A DNA stretch of 64,000 bases from Oscheius dolichura (lineage: Eukaryota > Nematoda > Chromadorea > Rhabditida > Rhabditidae): contig OW051494.1 in assembly GCA_932521035.1 (NCBI GenBank), positions 5,380,001 through 5,444,000 on the forward strand, in the 5' to 3' direction. Positions 34,853 to 46,188 of the stretch are shown in pieces. Positions within the stretch are counted from its first letter, which is position 1. Every line of letters begins with the position of its first letter. The notes beneath the pieces are model-generated. The model was not told where the DNA came from. It worked only from the letters and a program-made list of their open reading frames with translations, and did not search any database. The translations under genes were made by a program, and so were the position numbers.

Positions 34853-36464
34853 ATGCTCTACTCCATGGTGCCCCAGCCGGTACGAGTGCCCCCATAACCC
34901 GAGAGAGAGAAATGTTTCAGTCCACTTCCGGGCTGGTCCCCCAGTTCCCCCAGTACCCAGTCGGCTACCCGTCAGACGCCACCCCGATAGGAGAGGGCAC
35001 TTATGGACAAGTGATGTGAGTTGAGGGATGGAGGGAGGACAATGGCCATTCCAGGGCCGTGACGGACCACCGATTCGGGAAGCGCGTCGCCCTCAAGACC
35101 ATTCCCAAGATATTCACCACCACCGTGTCCAGTAAGCGGATATTTCGGGAGATTAAGATGCTGGCCACCTTGAAACACGAAAATGTTTGAGCCTGTCCCT
35201 TCCCCGTCAGAGAACAGCTTCAGATCCTCGCCCTCCACGACATCCTCCTCCCGAACAAGGCCGAGTACGACGAGATGTAGGCGGCCTCCTATCCTCCTTC
35301 TATTTCCCCTTTAGACACATCCTGACGGAGATGATGGAGACAAATCTGCACAACCTGATCATGCTCTCCCAGGAGATCAACGTCGAACACGTCCAGATAT
35401 TCATGTACCAGCTGTTGAGAGGACTCAAGTACCTCCACTCGGCGGGGGTCATCCACCGGGACATCAAGCCCGGTAACCTCCTCGTCAACCACACCTGTCT
35501 CCTGAAGATATGCGACTTTGGTAGGAGGGTCTCCTCTTCCGAGAACAGACATTTCCAGGGCTGGCCAGGTACTTCGAGAAGGGCAAGAACAACAACATGA
35601 CCATTGACGTTGTCACCCTCTACTACCGGTCGCCGGAGTTGTTGATGGGCTCGGGCACGGGGTGAGCCCTGGTTTTATGGTCATAGAAGGGCTTTTGAGG
35701 TACGACGAAAAGGTGGACATCTGGTCGGCGGGGTGTGTCTTCTACGAACTGCTCTGTGGGAAGATACTCTTCGAATCAGAGGGCGGCGGGAACAATGTGG
35801 CCCAGGTACGGGAATTGTTCTCTCCCTTAAACTGTCGTGTTCAGCTGGATAAAATAATCGAAGTGTTGGGGACACCGGCGGAAGACGACCTGGCGAAGGC
35901 GTCTCCGGGGGCGCGGAACCATATCCGCCGAAGTCACCACCAGCGGGCCAGCCGTCTGATGGACTGCTTCAACGACCGCACTCTCCGGCGGGCCCTCCAA
36001 GACGAGCAGTCGATCGAACTTCTCCAACGGGGGCTGCTGGCCTTCAACCCGGTGAGTCGCCCCTCATCTTCCCCCATAATTATCCCTTCAGGAGAGGAGA
36101 TGCAGTGCCGAGGAGGCCCTCCGTCACTCCTATTTCTACGATATTAGGCAACGATTTCATGCTACTTTGTGCAGCTGCTGTCCGAAGGAGGAGGTACCCA
36201 TGAGCGGGGGATCCCCCTTCCCATCGGCATATCCCAATGGGACCTTCACTCCCAACCCGGAGCCACAGGTAGGGTCTCTGCTGCTCCTGTCTCATGGCTC
36301 TGTTCTAGGCTGCCCAGCTCGCGGATCCTACCTGGGAGGCGGAGATCAGCACCTACTCCGTCTATGACTACCGTACAAAAATCTACGACTTCATAGCCCG
36401 CTACCGTAGTCCGGGTCCGAAGATGCGGTATTTGAATGGTCATCTGGTGCCGGCCGGCTGCTGA
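34853..36464 (+). CDS. NLK: Nemo-like kinase (NLK/LIT-1 type MAP-kinase relative)
   Basis: NLK phosphorylates TCF/LEF and other nuclear factors in Wnt and related pathways. Exons: 34853-34879, 34921-35015, 35055-35184, 35224-35276, 35315-35520, 35559-35662, then about 35700-35805, 35845-36051, 36092-36268 and 36310-36464. The glycine loop is [24 protein letters not shown]. The ALKTIP lysine, [23 protein letters not shown], and SPELLMGSG follow. The tail [29 protein letters not shown] matches NLK's RYHTCMCKCC region. The activation loop reads [14 protein letters not shown], where NLK proteins have MTQEVVTQYYRAPE; the regulatory Thr is kept but TQE has become TID. N- and C-termini are shorter than in vertebrate NLK, so this may be a divergent paralog. 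AATAAA is at 36526. Confidence 0.9.
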
Positions 36465-36850
36465 TATCCCATAGCTTGTCTTTCTCTCAATTCACGGGTC
36501 TCGGTGTCTTTCCTCGTTCTCCACAAATAAAGAGTCTTGAACGTGTCAAATCTGGAATTATTCAAAGGGTTCAAATCAATTAGAAAGGGACAGGGAGGAC
36601 GGCGGAAACAATGAATGTGGCAATCTCTCTCGGAAGAGGCGGAGGAAACTATCCAAGAATACCAAATGGCCCAATTTGAGGAAGGGACTAATGTGATTGT
36701 ATTCCTTGGTGAGTAAAGCTGGGAAATCATCACAGTGAAAGGGGCTAACAGAATCAGAGCCAATTCCATATGGCCGCCGGACCAGCAGGGCGTAGCCCCA
36801 GCCTCCCCCTGGGCGTGGTTTGCCTCCCCCTTCCAGCTGATGTGCGGCCC
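36465..36850. other. Intergenic gap
   Basis: 3' flank of the kinase gene (AATAAA at 36526), then a segment at 36693-36720 that recurs almost exactly at 36935-36960, just after the donor of the next gene's first exon. No coding exon supported. Confidence 0.4.
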
Positions 36851-38021
36851 ATGCACAACCGGCTCCTGGCGATCCTCCTCGTCTGTTCCGTCTGTCTCTC
36901 CTTTGCCCAGGATATCTGCTACCCTGATACGTGAGTAATTGTATTCCTTGGCGAGTAAAGCGGGGAGGCGTCTCCTCTTCTCCCCTCTCGCCGTCCCCAA
37001 GTAACATTGTCCCGCCAAGCCGTCGGAAATGTGTTCTCTGAGCTGCCTTTTGGGTCTGTCCCGTTTACTACGGGATTTGAATAATTTTATGATGTTCTCT
37101 CGGTTCGGGGGAAGCAGTAAAGGCCTCCGGGGAGCCGGGGGGTGGCAGTGAAAAAGCGAGCCGGGTCTTTTGGTGGAATAAACGAGTAGATTACTGGCCA
37201 CGTCCTCCCATAACTGACAGGGCCAATAACACGACCAGACCAGGAGTGATGATGTTTCTTAAGGGGGCCGGATAATGGCCGGGTCTCACGCCAAAGAATA
37301 CCGGGGCCCTAATTGAGGCAGTCCCAAGTGAAAGGGAGCGCGGCCGGGGAGGCCTCCTCTCATGATGGATATGTTTGGCGTTTCGGCCACAAATGGTGAC
37401 ATTCCCTCATCTGCCCCCGGTTAAGCCGGCCGAGTCATCCGAGCCGGGCCTTATTGTTTTCAAGGAGCCGCCTCAGAAGTTAATTCGAGGGAGGGTGGTC
37501 GTAAATGAATCTCTCAAGTCCCCGGAGAAGCGCCTCTCAATTTTCATTAGCGGGCACAACGGCAACATCCGAGTCAGAAATCCTGACCATCTATTACGGG
37601 GCCCCTGACGGATGGCCAGCTGGGGGAAGAGATCACTCACCTGCCCCCACCTACCGTATCTCCCGGTTACAAGTGTCGTCGTTAGAGGGCCACGCTGCCC
37701 GGCCACTTATCATCTTGTCAGACATTTACATAATTCCGGAGCTTATGGAGCGCGGTTCATTATCCTTGGCAGGGAGGGGGATGGCCAGTAAGACCAGTTG
37801 AGCCACCAGGCTAATTGAGACATTCCAGATGTGCCGACCCGGAGCACGACAGCTTCTACTCCGTGAGGGAATGTTGTGAAGCGGGCTGTTGTACCCGGCT
37901 GAGGTGAGGCTTAGACCAACATTTGTAACATTTATGCAGGTACTACGTGATCCCGGTGGCCTTTATCGGAGCGGCCTTCGTGGCCGGGGCCTTCTTCGCC
38001 CTCTGCTTCCAATGTCGCTGA
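36851..38021 (+). CDS. Small cysteine-rich single-pass membrane protein
   Basis: Three exons: 36851-36930, 37829-37903 and 37940-38021, about 78 residues. A signal peptide (LLAILLVCSVCLSFAQ) is followed by a short ectodomain with the pattern C-x4-C, then VRECCEAGCCTRLR, then one membrane helix (VIPVAFIGAAFVAGAFFALC) and a CFQCR end. The CC-x3-CC cluster directly before a helix resembles the VOPP1/WBP1 group; that is a topology match, not proof. Those relatives have a longer proline-rich tail, and an open Pro-rich stretch at 38650-38930 could be such a tail exon, but the stop at 38019 blocks a simple join. The first intron (898 nt) is far longer than average here. Confidence 0.6.
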
Positions 38022-38296
38022 TAGCCCCTCGTGAGTACTTTCTGTGATATTATGTGAGTCACGGTCCCCGGGGAGATGCCCTTTCACCTCGCCAACAAGA
38101 CCAATTGTTGCCGGAGACGCCTCATTGGCCTAAACGAATCCATATGAGCTCTGCCTAATCAGCGTCGCGAGGGCGAAACATCCAAAATTTGACCACTTTG
38201 GGGCGCCGACTAATAAAAGAAGCTCTGCTTGTTTTCGGGGCCCCGGGAACAATACCTCGGATAAGGGGGACTGGCCCACAACACGAGACATTCCAG

Positions 38297-38375
38297 ACCG
38301 GCGACCTTCATCGGAGCCGTCTTCCTCACCGGGGGCCTTGGCCGCCCTCTGCTTCCACTGTCGCCCATAGCCCTT
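38297..38375 (+). pseudogene. Degenerate duplicate of the membrane-helix exon
   Basis: CATCGGAGCCGTCTTC...CTCTGCTTCCACTGTCGC repeats the exon at 37940-38021 (CATCGGAGCGGCCTTC in that region, and CTCTGCTTCCAATGTCGC). It is preceded by GAGACATTCCAG, the acceptor of the gene's second exon. An inserted G shifts the frame, so it cannot replace the functional exon. Confidence 0.65.
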
Positions 38376-38647
38376 TACCCTTTCCCTTTCTTGTGATCCA
38401 CTTGTTCCTCTTGTCAAAAATGGTATAAATAGAGATAAAGCGACCCATTCATCTGTGTTCATCCGTGTCGAGTGGTTGTTTTGATGTCTTCCCAGGTAGA
38501 ATGTTTGGGACTGAATAGGAGCCACTTTAGACGGGGGCCGATGGCTCCGGGATACCGGGAGCGGCGGGAGCCAAGCAGCCCGGCACCGGCAGATCTATCC
38601 CCCTTGCGGTTTGTTGAGGCTGTTACTATATGACAATGCCGATGTAG

Positions 38648-38932
38648 AGTGGAACCAACTACGTGAGCGTAGTGACTGACGAGGTGGAGGACGAGGAGAA
38701 CGAGAGCGCCTCGCCGTCGGAGTCTTTCGACCCGAATCAGCCCGTGCCTGGCGTCTTCATTGCTCCGGCTCCGAGCGAGCCCCTTCGTCCCGCCGTGTCT
38801 CACACTACCTATCCCCAGTGCCCTCCTCAACCCCCGGAGAACCCTCTAAACCCCTCGGAAGCCTTGCCTCCAGGCTGCGAAGGCCTTTTCTGTGTAAATC
38901 CCACGGTAGTTCTATCGGTATTTCAGTAAGAA
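38648..38932 (+). CDS. Possible Pro-rich tail exon or separate small exon
   Basis: After an acceptor (GATGTAG at 38643-38649) the frame reads TNYVSVVTDEVEDEENESAS, then a Pro/Ser-rich section with PVPGVFIAPAPSEPLRP and YPQCPPQPPENPLNP, and stops after ...SVFQ near 38929. Composition is protein-like and unlike the noncoding sequence around it. It may be an alternative cytoplasmic tail of the preceding membrane protein gene. Confidence 0.4.
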
Positions 38933-39872
38933 AGGCAGTTTCAGTGTCCCTGTGATCCGTCGAGACGTGCAGAGTGATCCTACGGCTCGGTGATGTAACA
39001 AAGAGTAGATTCTAAATACAGATGTACAAAAAAACTATTCTTCTTTATATACTTAGGGCAGCTCCTTCAGCTGTTCTAGTCCAGTTTTGAGTTTTCAAAA
39101 TGAAGACGATCCACTGTTTTCGCTATGGCCTTAAAGGAACGGTGGCACAGCTTTTCGCGGTCTGCGCTCAGCGCAGATGCTCGGGGCGCGTTTGCTTTTC
39201 ATCGGCCAAAAAAAATGCTTTCGAGTTGTATTTCTCCATATTGTGACATACGATTTTTGTAATCTTTATTGCTTTCACTAATTGGAATATGCTGATCATT
39301 TTAGCAAAAAGAAATATTGAAAACTCTTGCGGAAAACAAAAGTTGAAAATTTTAAAAATGGCACGCTACCGTAACCACATGCGCGCGCGTGTCTAATTTT
39401 TGAAGCTGTGTCACTGTTTCTTTAATCGGATCCAGATGGAAGGAGTTTTGACATTCGGAGCTCCTCCGGAGGCATTTGATTTTCGTGATCTGTTCTCTAA
39501 ACAATACATGATAAAGTGTCATTTTCATAAGTTGTATTCGATCTTTATATATATATTGTTCTATTTCTACGTTCTATCGTTACTTGAAGTAAAATCGGCA
39601 TACCTTTTCCTCAAAGTTACAATGATTTCGGGCAATTATCTTGCTCTCGAAAAGCTCATAGGAGCTTCCGAGGATCCTCGTGAATTTTTATTTTCGCTTG
39701 GGCGATAGGGTGCTCTATGGCCAAGCGAAGTCGAAAATGGCACACGATTCGAAAATCTCTTTTTATCTCTTGTAACTTCTTCATCACCTCGAATACATTG
39801 CATTCTTCTTTTCTATTAGCTTCGATAGTTTATTTATGATATACACTGACTAGTTTTTCAGTCAGAAGAAAC
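38933..39872. other. Compositional boundary, repeat-like sequence
   Basis: The sequence changes from GC-rich to AT-rich at about 39000. The segment 39100-39420 holds GC-rich islands (CGCGCGCGTG near 39380) in AT-rich context, typical of decayed mobile DNA. A 102-codon frame at 39400-39708 has no recognisable motif. Confidence 0.35.
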
Positions 39873-42800
39873 ATGGAACCACCCTCGCTTGAGGAACTTC
39901 TACAAAAGAAGAAGGCCGAAGATGAAGCGTTTGCAAAGGTAAATTTTAATTCATATAGCTACTTATATACGTTGTAGCCAAAATTTTTAACAAAAGAAGA
40001 AAGAGCTGCGTTGGCCATTAAACGCCGCGAAGAAGAAATAGCTAAGCAAAGAGAGGAACGAGCTAAACTCGAAGAAGCTCGCAAATCATTTATGCAAAGC
40101 AGTAGAAACGGTTTGTATTCTTTTTTCAATTCAGCTAATTCTATAAATTCAGATGACCGCTTTCGTGACAGAGAACGTGATAACCGAAGAGACCGAAGCC
40201 GAGAAAGAGATCGCGACAGAAGAGATAGAAGTAGGTCGAGAGATAGGCGAGAAAGACGGCGCAGCAGAAGTAGAAGTCGAGAAAGGAGACGAAGCAGAAG
40301 CAGAGATCGCAAAGATGACAAGGAACGTAAAAATAAGAGCAAAGTAACGTATTCATTAGGCTTTTTAATTGTTGATTTAGGATGAGGAAGTATTTGATGT
40401 CGACAAAATGAAAACAGCAGTAACAGCTCGTTATTTGGGGGCAGGTAAAGAAAAGAAGAAAAGAGGACGAAGATTGCACGAACGAAAGTTTGTTTTTGAC
40501 TGGGATGCCTCCGATGACACTTCACAAGATTATAATAAGCTATACGTAAAGAAGCACGAGGTTCGTAGAATTCTAACCTTCTTAAATATTTTATTATAGG
40601 TACAACTTTTTGGTAGAGGTTCCGTGGCAGGTGTTGATGTAAATGCTCAAAAAAAAGAGCGAAGCGGCTTTTATCAACAACTTATGGAGAAGAGAAGAAC
40701 TGGTGATGAAAAGCAAGCAGCTGAGAACAGGTATGCTATACGTTTTAATAAGTTTTAATAACTTTGCGTTATAGAGAAATCAAAGAAAAGGCTAGAGAAA
40801 AAGCAAAATTACATGATGATCGTCATTGGCGGATGAAACCTTTGGACGAAATGACCGATCGTGATTGGAGAATTTTTAGAGAAGATTTCAACATCACTAT
40901 AAAAGTACTGACAGCGTTTTAAAAAACATTTTTAATATTAAGGGAGGGCGCGTTCCACGACCTTTACGTTTTTGGGAAGAAGCTGGTATACCTGATGCCG
41001 TGTATCAAGCCATCTTGAAAGTTGGCTATATTGAACCAACCCCAATTCAACGACAAGCAATCCCCATTGGTCTTCAGAACAGAGACGTCATTGGTGTTGC
41101 TGAGACAGGATCAGGCAAAACTGCTGCTTTTTTAATTCCACTTTTGGTTAGTTGCGTAGATATTTGCAATGGTGCTTTATTTAGGCGTGGATTACAAGTT
41201 TACCCAAAATGGATGCCCAAGAATGTTACGATCAAGGACCATATGCTATTATTATGGCGCCTACGCGAGAATTAGCTCAACAAATTGAGGAAGAAGCCCA
41301 GAAGTTTGGTGAACTGCTGAATATTCGCACCGTTTCTGTTATTGGTGGAGCCTCTCGCGAAGAACAAGGTTTAAAACTAAGATTGGGTGTAGAGGTAGGC
41401 AGACATCTAGAAAATATAATTTCGCGTACTTCAGATTGTTATAGCCACTCCAGGTCGTCTTCTCGATGTATTGGATAATAGATATTTACTTTTAAATCAA
41501 TGCTCTTACGTAATTCTTGACGAAGCCGATAGAATGCTGGACATGGGTTTTGAGCCTGAAGTACAAAAGGTTTTATCGGATTTGTATCGAATTTTCATAA
41601 TAAATTTAGGTTCTGGAGTTCATGCCCGTCTCAAATATGAAACCTGATAATGATGATATTGAACGTGATGAAGTCTTAATGGCCAATTTTGGAACTAGGG
41701 AAAAATACCGTCAGGTACTATGGTTTTGCTGTTATTAGTAAATTAAATGTTAGACAGTTATGTTCACAGCTACAATGTCACCGGCTGTCGAAAGACTTGC
41801 AAGAAATTATCTCCGTCGCCCTGCTGTAGTACACATCGGATCTGTTGGAAAACCAACCGAGCGTGTTGAACAGATTGTTTATATGGTTTCTGAAGAGCAG
41901 AAACGCAAGAAATTGATTGCAGTACTGGGAGAAAGACATGAACCACCAATAATAATTTTTGTTAATCAGAAGAAGGTATGTTTCTGTTCGTCATAGTTTC
42001 GGCATTTATTTAATATTTTTAGGGAGCTGATCTTCTAGCCAAAGGTTTAACAAAACTAGGCTTTAATCCATGCGTGCTTCACGGAGGAAAAGGACAAGAC
42101 GCTCGTGAATACGCCTTACAAGCTCTTAAAGACGGTACTCGTGATATGCTTGTAGCCACAGATGTAGCAGGAAGAGGTCAGATTTAACATAGCCTTAAGT
42201 AAATCCTAATTAAGGTATCGACGTAAAAGACGTTTCTCTTGTTCTCAACTATGATATGGCTAAAACAATAGAAGATTATACCCACAGAATTGGACGTACA
42301 GGTCTGTAAATTTTATTTTGATAATTTATATATATTTTTTTAAATCGGTAAAAATCTAGCAAAAAAAGTCCCTTGATTTGGGTAGATATCATCAGTTTCT
42401 ATTTCATTGCGATTCCGTCACGTGAAGGTGCACTCTGTGTTGTTCTGTTGCAGCGAATTTCTTTTCTCTTTATTGATACCAATTTCGAGCGATCCTAATT
42501 TCTCTTTCAATCAAATTCCTCCTAAACACTAACACTCATTAATAATATTTTATTTGATTGCAGCAACCCATTTTTCTTCGTTTGTACAGAAAAGGGATAA
42601 TCACTAAAGTGATGCAAGATCTTAGATGTTTTTAGATTATCTGTTTTAGTGGGATATAACATTATGTGATGCTAGAAAACAAAAGGGCAGCAGTAGTACA
42701 ATACGCAAAAGAAATCAGCAGCATTTAGTGCTGATAATATTCTTGTACCCCTTGTTTTCCTGACATTCCATTGGTAAAATTATCCGTAAACAGGCCTTTA

Positions 42801-45800
42801 TAAAAAATCTTGTGGATAATTTTGTCATAGGACGGAAAGTTGATTGTGCGATAGGATACTTTTGCTTAGTAAGATGCGTAAATATGATCATCTCTATTTA
42901 TCCCACGCAAATGCTTCGTAGAGTGCACTGTATAGTGATCGCTTTAATCCGAGTTTTAGCTGTTCTCACTTCTATAAAAAAAGCCGCATAAGGTCCAGAG
43001 GGTCGGCCCCTGTTGTCGTTGCTGTCACTGCAACATATCGGCGCGGGGAATCCTTCTCTGCGTGTCTGGCTCAGTCGTCTCCTCTTTCCCGTACACGTCT
43101 GACTGCCTCTCTCGACCCGGGGCCCACGTGTGCGCCAGCCAGCATTTGCTTCCCGCATCTCACGCTCGAAACTTTTTCGACTGCCGGCCTTGCTGAGGAC
43201 AGCACAAGGATCGATTCAAAAATCTGTTAGTTGATTGATTCCTTTTCTTCAGATTTGTCTTGATATAAGGTCTACTTGCTAAATCTTTTTGAAAGATCAA
43301 GATCAACGTTTATATTGTTCACGCTATCACCAGCTTACCCTTGTGGGAAGTTACTCAGAACGAAGCTCTTTGGCTAAATCTTTTTTATGTAGCCATAGAA
43401 AAGCAACTTTTACAGCCTCGTAACAGTTATTTAGTTGTTAACTATGCTTAATCCGAGGCACTGTTTTGCCCTAATAACGTTGACGTTCACTCTAAAAGGT
43501 ACTTTGTGTGTCCTTTTGTCGACCCCGACTGTCTTTGACCCGATTTTGTCTATTAGAATTGCCACTCGGGCCTATCTACTTCGGGGGTCTCAACCGTGCG
43601 CTGGCCGTGACCTTCTTCGTGTTTTCCCTGCTCACGAGTGCTTCGACTCTTTGAGTAACGATAAGATAAGCCATATAGTGACAGGTCCAGTACTTCTTTT
43701 CCTCTTTCTGCTGCTTATAATTATTTCTACAATATTTAGCAAACGTTTGTAACCTCGTCACTGTTTGTATTCCTTGGCTTACCCTGCTATGATTATCTTA
43801 GTGAAACATCTGTACCTGCGAATACGTATGGTTCTTTATTTGCCAACTGCTGGCTTACTTGTGTCGGAACAGCGTGTATTCGTGGTTGTCTATATTTGTA
43901 TTGGCTGCCACGGTCACCCGATGCAATGAAAGGCGAGAGTAATAGGATGACCGACCGATAGCAGTGATTTTAAAATATAAAAAGCAGTTTGTTTTTGGTG
44001 GAAGATTGCTTTCTTGTACTTAAAAATTGCATTATTTCTAATACATTTCAAGACTACTACAGTTTCGTGCATATCAGGTAATTACCGTGTCCCGTGAAGG
44101 TTGTATCAAATGAAAATAAGCGACAAGGGAGTGCGCCAAGTGAGAGAAACCAGTCGCGTCTGTCGGCTATCGTCGGTAGCGGCGGCCTCAGCAACCCGCC
44201 AGCCGCACCCCTCCACCTTTCGTTGTTCCTAAGCGTTAGTTCACCTGCCACGTGCTATCCATGTGAATGCAAATCTTACGATTGCCAAAATGTGTTGAGG
44301 TTATCTTATTATCTATAAACGCGGCACCCTTCATTTGCCATGTAACAGTATTATTGTATCGATTAGGGCTAAATCTATCTAGGATTCCATCAAATGATAA
44401 CATTCTGTTGGATTTTACAGTTACCACCATAGGCTAAGCTTGCAGGAATAAGTAGTTGATTGACCATCTCCATCTCGCACAATTTGGCTACAATTTCTTA
44501 GCAGCAGTATTCATTTGCGAAAATTGCAACTACGTTTTGTTATTTGTCTCACCGTCTCGTATTCAATAGGCTACGTTACCATGGTGATAAGCTCGGCTCG
44601 CTGACGGAGCATTTTGTCGCCCCAGGGCGATGCACGCATTTTGCGGTCGATATATTGCTCTACAGGACAGTTGCTCACTCACTACTAAGTACATGTCGAA
44701 ACGGTTTGCGCATATGAAACGTCAAAGGGAAATGACATTCGTTTGATAAACAAGTTTTATGTTTATATATTACAATAGCCCAATTATTCGAAGCTTTAGG
44801 AGCATAACTTCCTCTCCTTTCATTGGTGTTATTTGTCTTCCGGTTGTTAATAACACTGCAGCTTTAAATTATTCTGAGAACATCCCACATCCATTTCAAA
44901 GGAAATTGTAAGCTTTGGTCGTGGTTTCCACCCTTTTTTCAATTTCTACCATCTAAACATTGGAATAAGAACATTTCTCTTTTAGCTTTTTTTTAACTGG
45001 GGTAGAACCATCAGGCAGAATCTAGTCAGAAATACCTTTAGCAATGTAACATCACTCCTTCTTGTGTATAATGCCCCTTTCTGTATTACTTGCGCGATAC
45101 AAATATTCTCGCCTACGCACATCGCCACCACCTTCAGATTAGCCGAGTATTATCCTTCTTTCAGTAAGTATAATATTCTTAAAACTAGTGACGACAGCTT
45201 CGATGGCGTCTTTACTCTCTATATTCGAAGATGCTTGGTTGTCTTTATTGCACTTTTTCACGGAATGACATATACGTTATAGGCGGTGTAGAATTATTAC
45301 ATAATTGTTAGAAGCCCGCTGCTATTGGAAGAAAATTTCATGGAAGTGCGTGTGACAGGTTCTATGCGAATGACATGTTAATCAACATAGTTCTATATTA
45401 CATTTGCCTCAGTCATTTGCTCTTACCTCCAACCATTGAAGTGCCTAGATTCTAATATTGCCTCCCAAATATTTCAAAAATAAGAAACAATCGCCAAAAA
45501 GTTTCTGAGATTGGAGCTCGGGTCATGCTTGAGGCTTATCTTATCGCGCAAATCGTTAGACGGTAAAAGCTGAAACGATCTGCTGTTCTTTTTCCAACAA
45601 TCTATAAATGATTTATGGTATAAACTTAATGTCAGCCTTTACTGGAACCCCTTATTTTTCGCCGAACTCCGCTAGATAAAACCAACTATTTTATAATTTT
45701 TGCAGGCTTCAGAATAATATTTTATTTCAGGACGCGCTGGCAAATCTGGAAAAGCCATAACCTTCCTCACCCCCGAGGACACAGCTGTTTATTATGACTT

Positions 45801-45930
45801 GAAACAGTTACTTATTGAATCACCGGTTTCCACCTGTCCGCCAGAGTTGGCCAATCATTCTGAAGCGCAGCAGAAGCCTGGTGCTGTTACCGTCGTCAAA
45901 AAGAGACAAGAAGAAACACTATTCAAGTGA
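39873..45930 (+). CDS. DDX23: DEAD-box spliceosomal RNA helicase DDX23 (PRP28, U5-100K)
   Basis: DDX23 acts in the U5 snRNP and swaps U1 for U6 at the 5' splice site. The gene opens with exons 39873-39938, 39978-40110, 40153-40343, 40381-40560, 40600-40730, 40775-40904 and 40943-41146; further exons run to 42301, and the last is 45731-45930. The N-terminus has an RS/RD-rich domain (about 40155-40340). Helicase motifs follow: [10 protein letters not shown] (Q), AETGSGKT (I), APTRELAQQ (Ia), TPGRLLD (Ib), DEADRMLD (II), FTATM (III; SAT form), IIIFVNQKK (IV), [20 protein letters not shown] (V), and HRIGRTGRAGKSG (VI), the last split by the 3429-nt intron 42302-45730. The C-terminus [21 protein letters not shown] matches human DDX23 closely. 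All motifs are intact. Confidence 0.96.
42302..45730 (+). other. 3.4-kb last intron of DDX23 with unexplained content
   Basis: This intron is about 90 times the usual length here. It includes GC-rich islands at about 42950-43200 and 44090-44240 in AT-rich sequence, and a 105-codon frame at 43435-43752 ending in a hydrophobic helix ([15 protein letters not shown]). I cannot tell whether these are a nested gene, captured repeats or noncoding RNA. No tRNA or snRNA was recognised. Confidence 0.5.
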
Positions 45931-46188
45931 AAATGTTAGTTTTTATCCATATTTTGTGACGTTTCTACCTCTCAATCTGATCACAAATATCAATTTTCAG
46001 ACCTACCGTCTACACCTGAATATTAAAGGATTACGACATTTTTGTATCCATTATGTTTATACATTGTGATTTTTAAAAGAAAATTATAATTGTCTGGCGT
46101 TTTGTAACCTTAACCAGCGTTTATACGCGAATATTTATATATTTAATGGCATTAGATTTTGACAAAATACTTTTAGGAGTAGTCGATC

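Noticed and set aside
36440-37201. 253-codon minus-strand open frame
   Set aside because: Overlaps the first exon and intron of the small membrane protein and the 3' flank of the kinase. No domain and no splice pattern.
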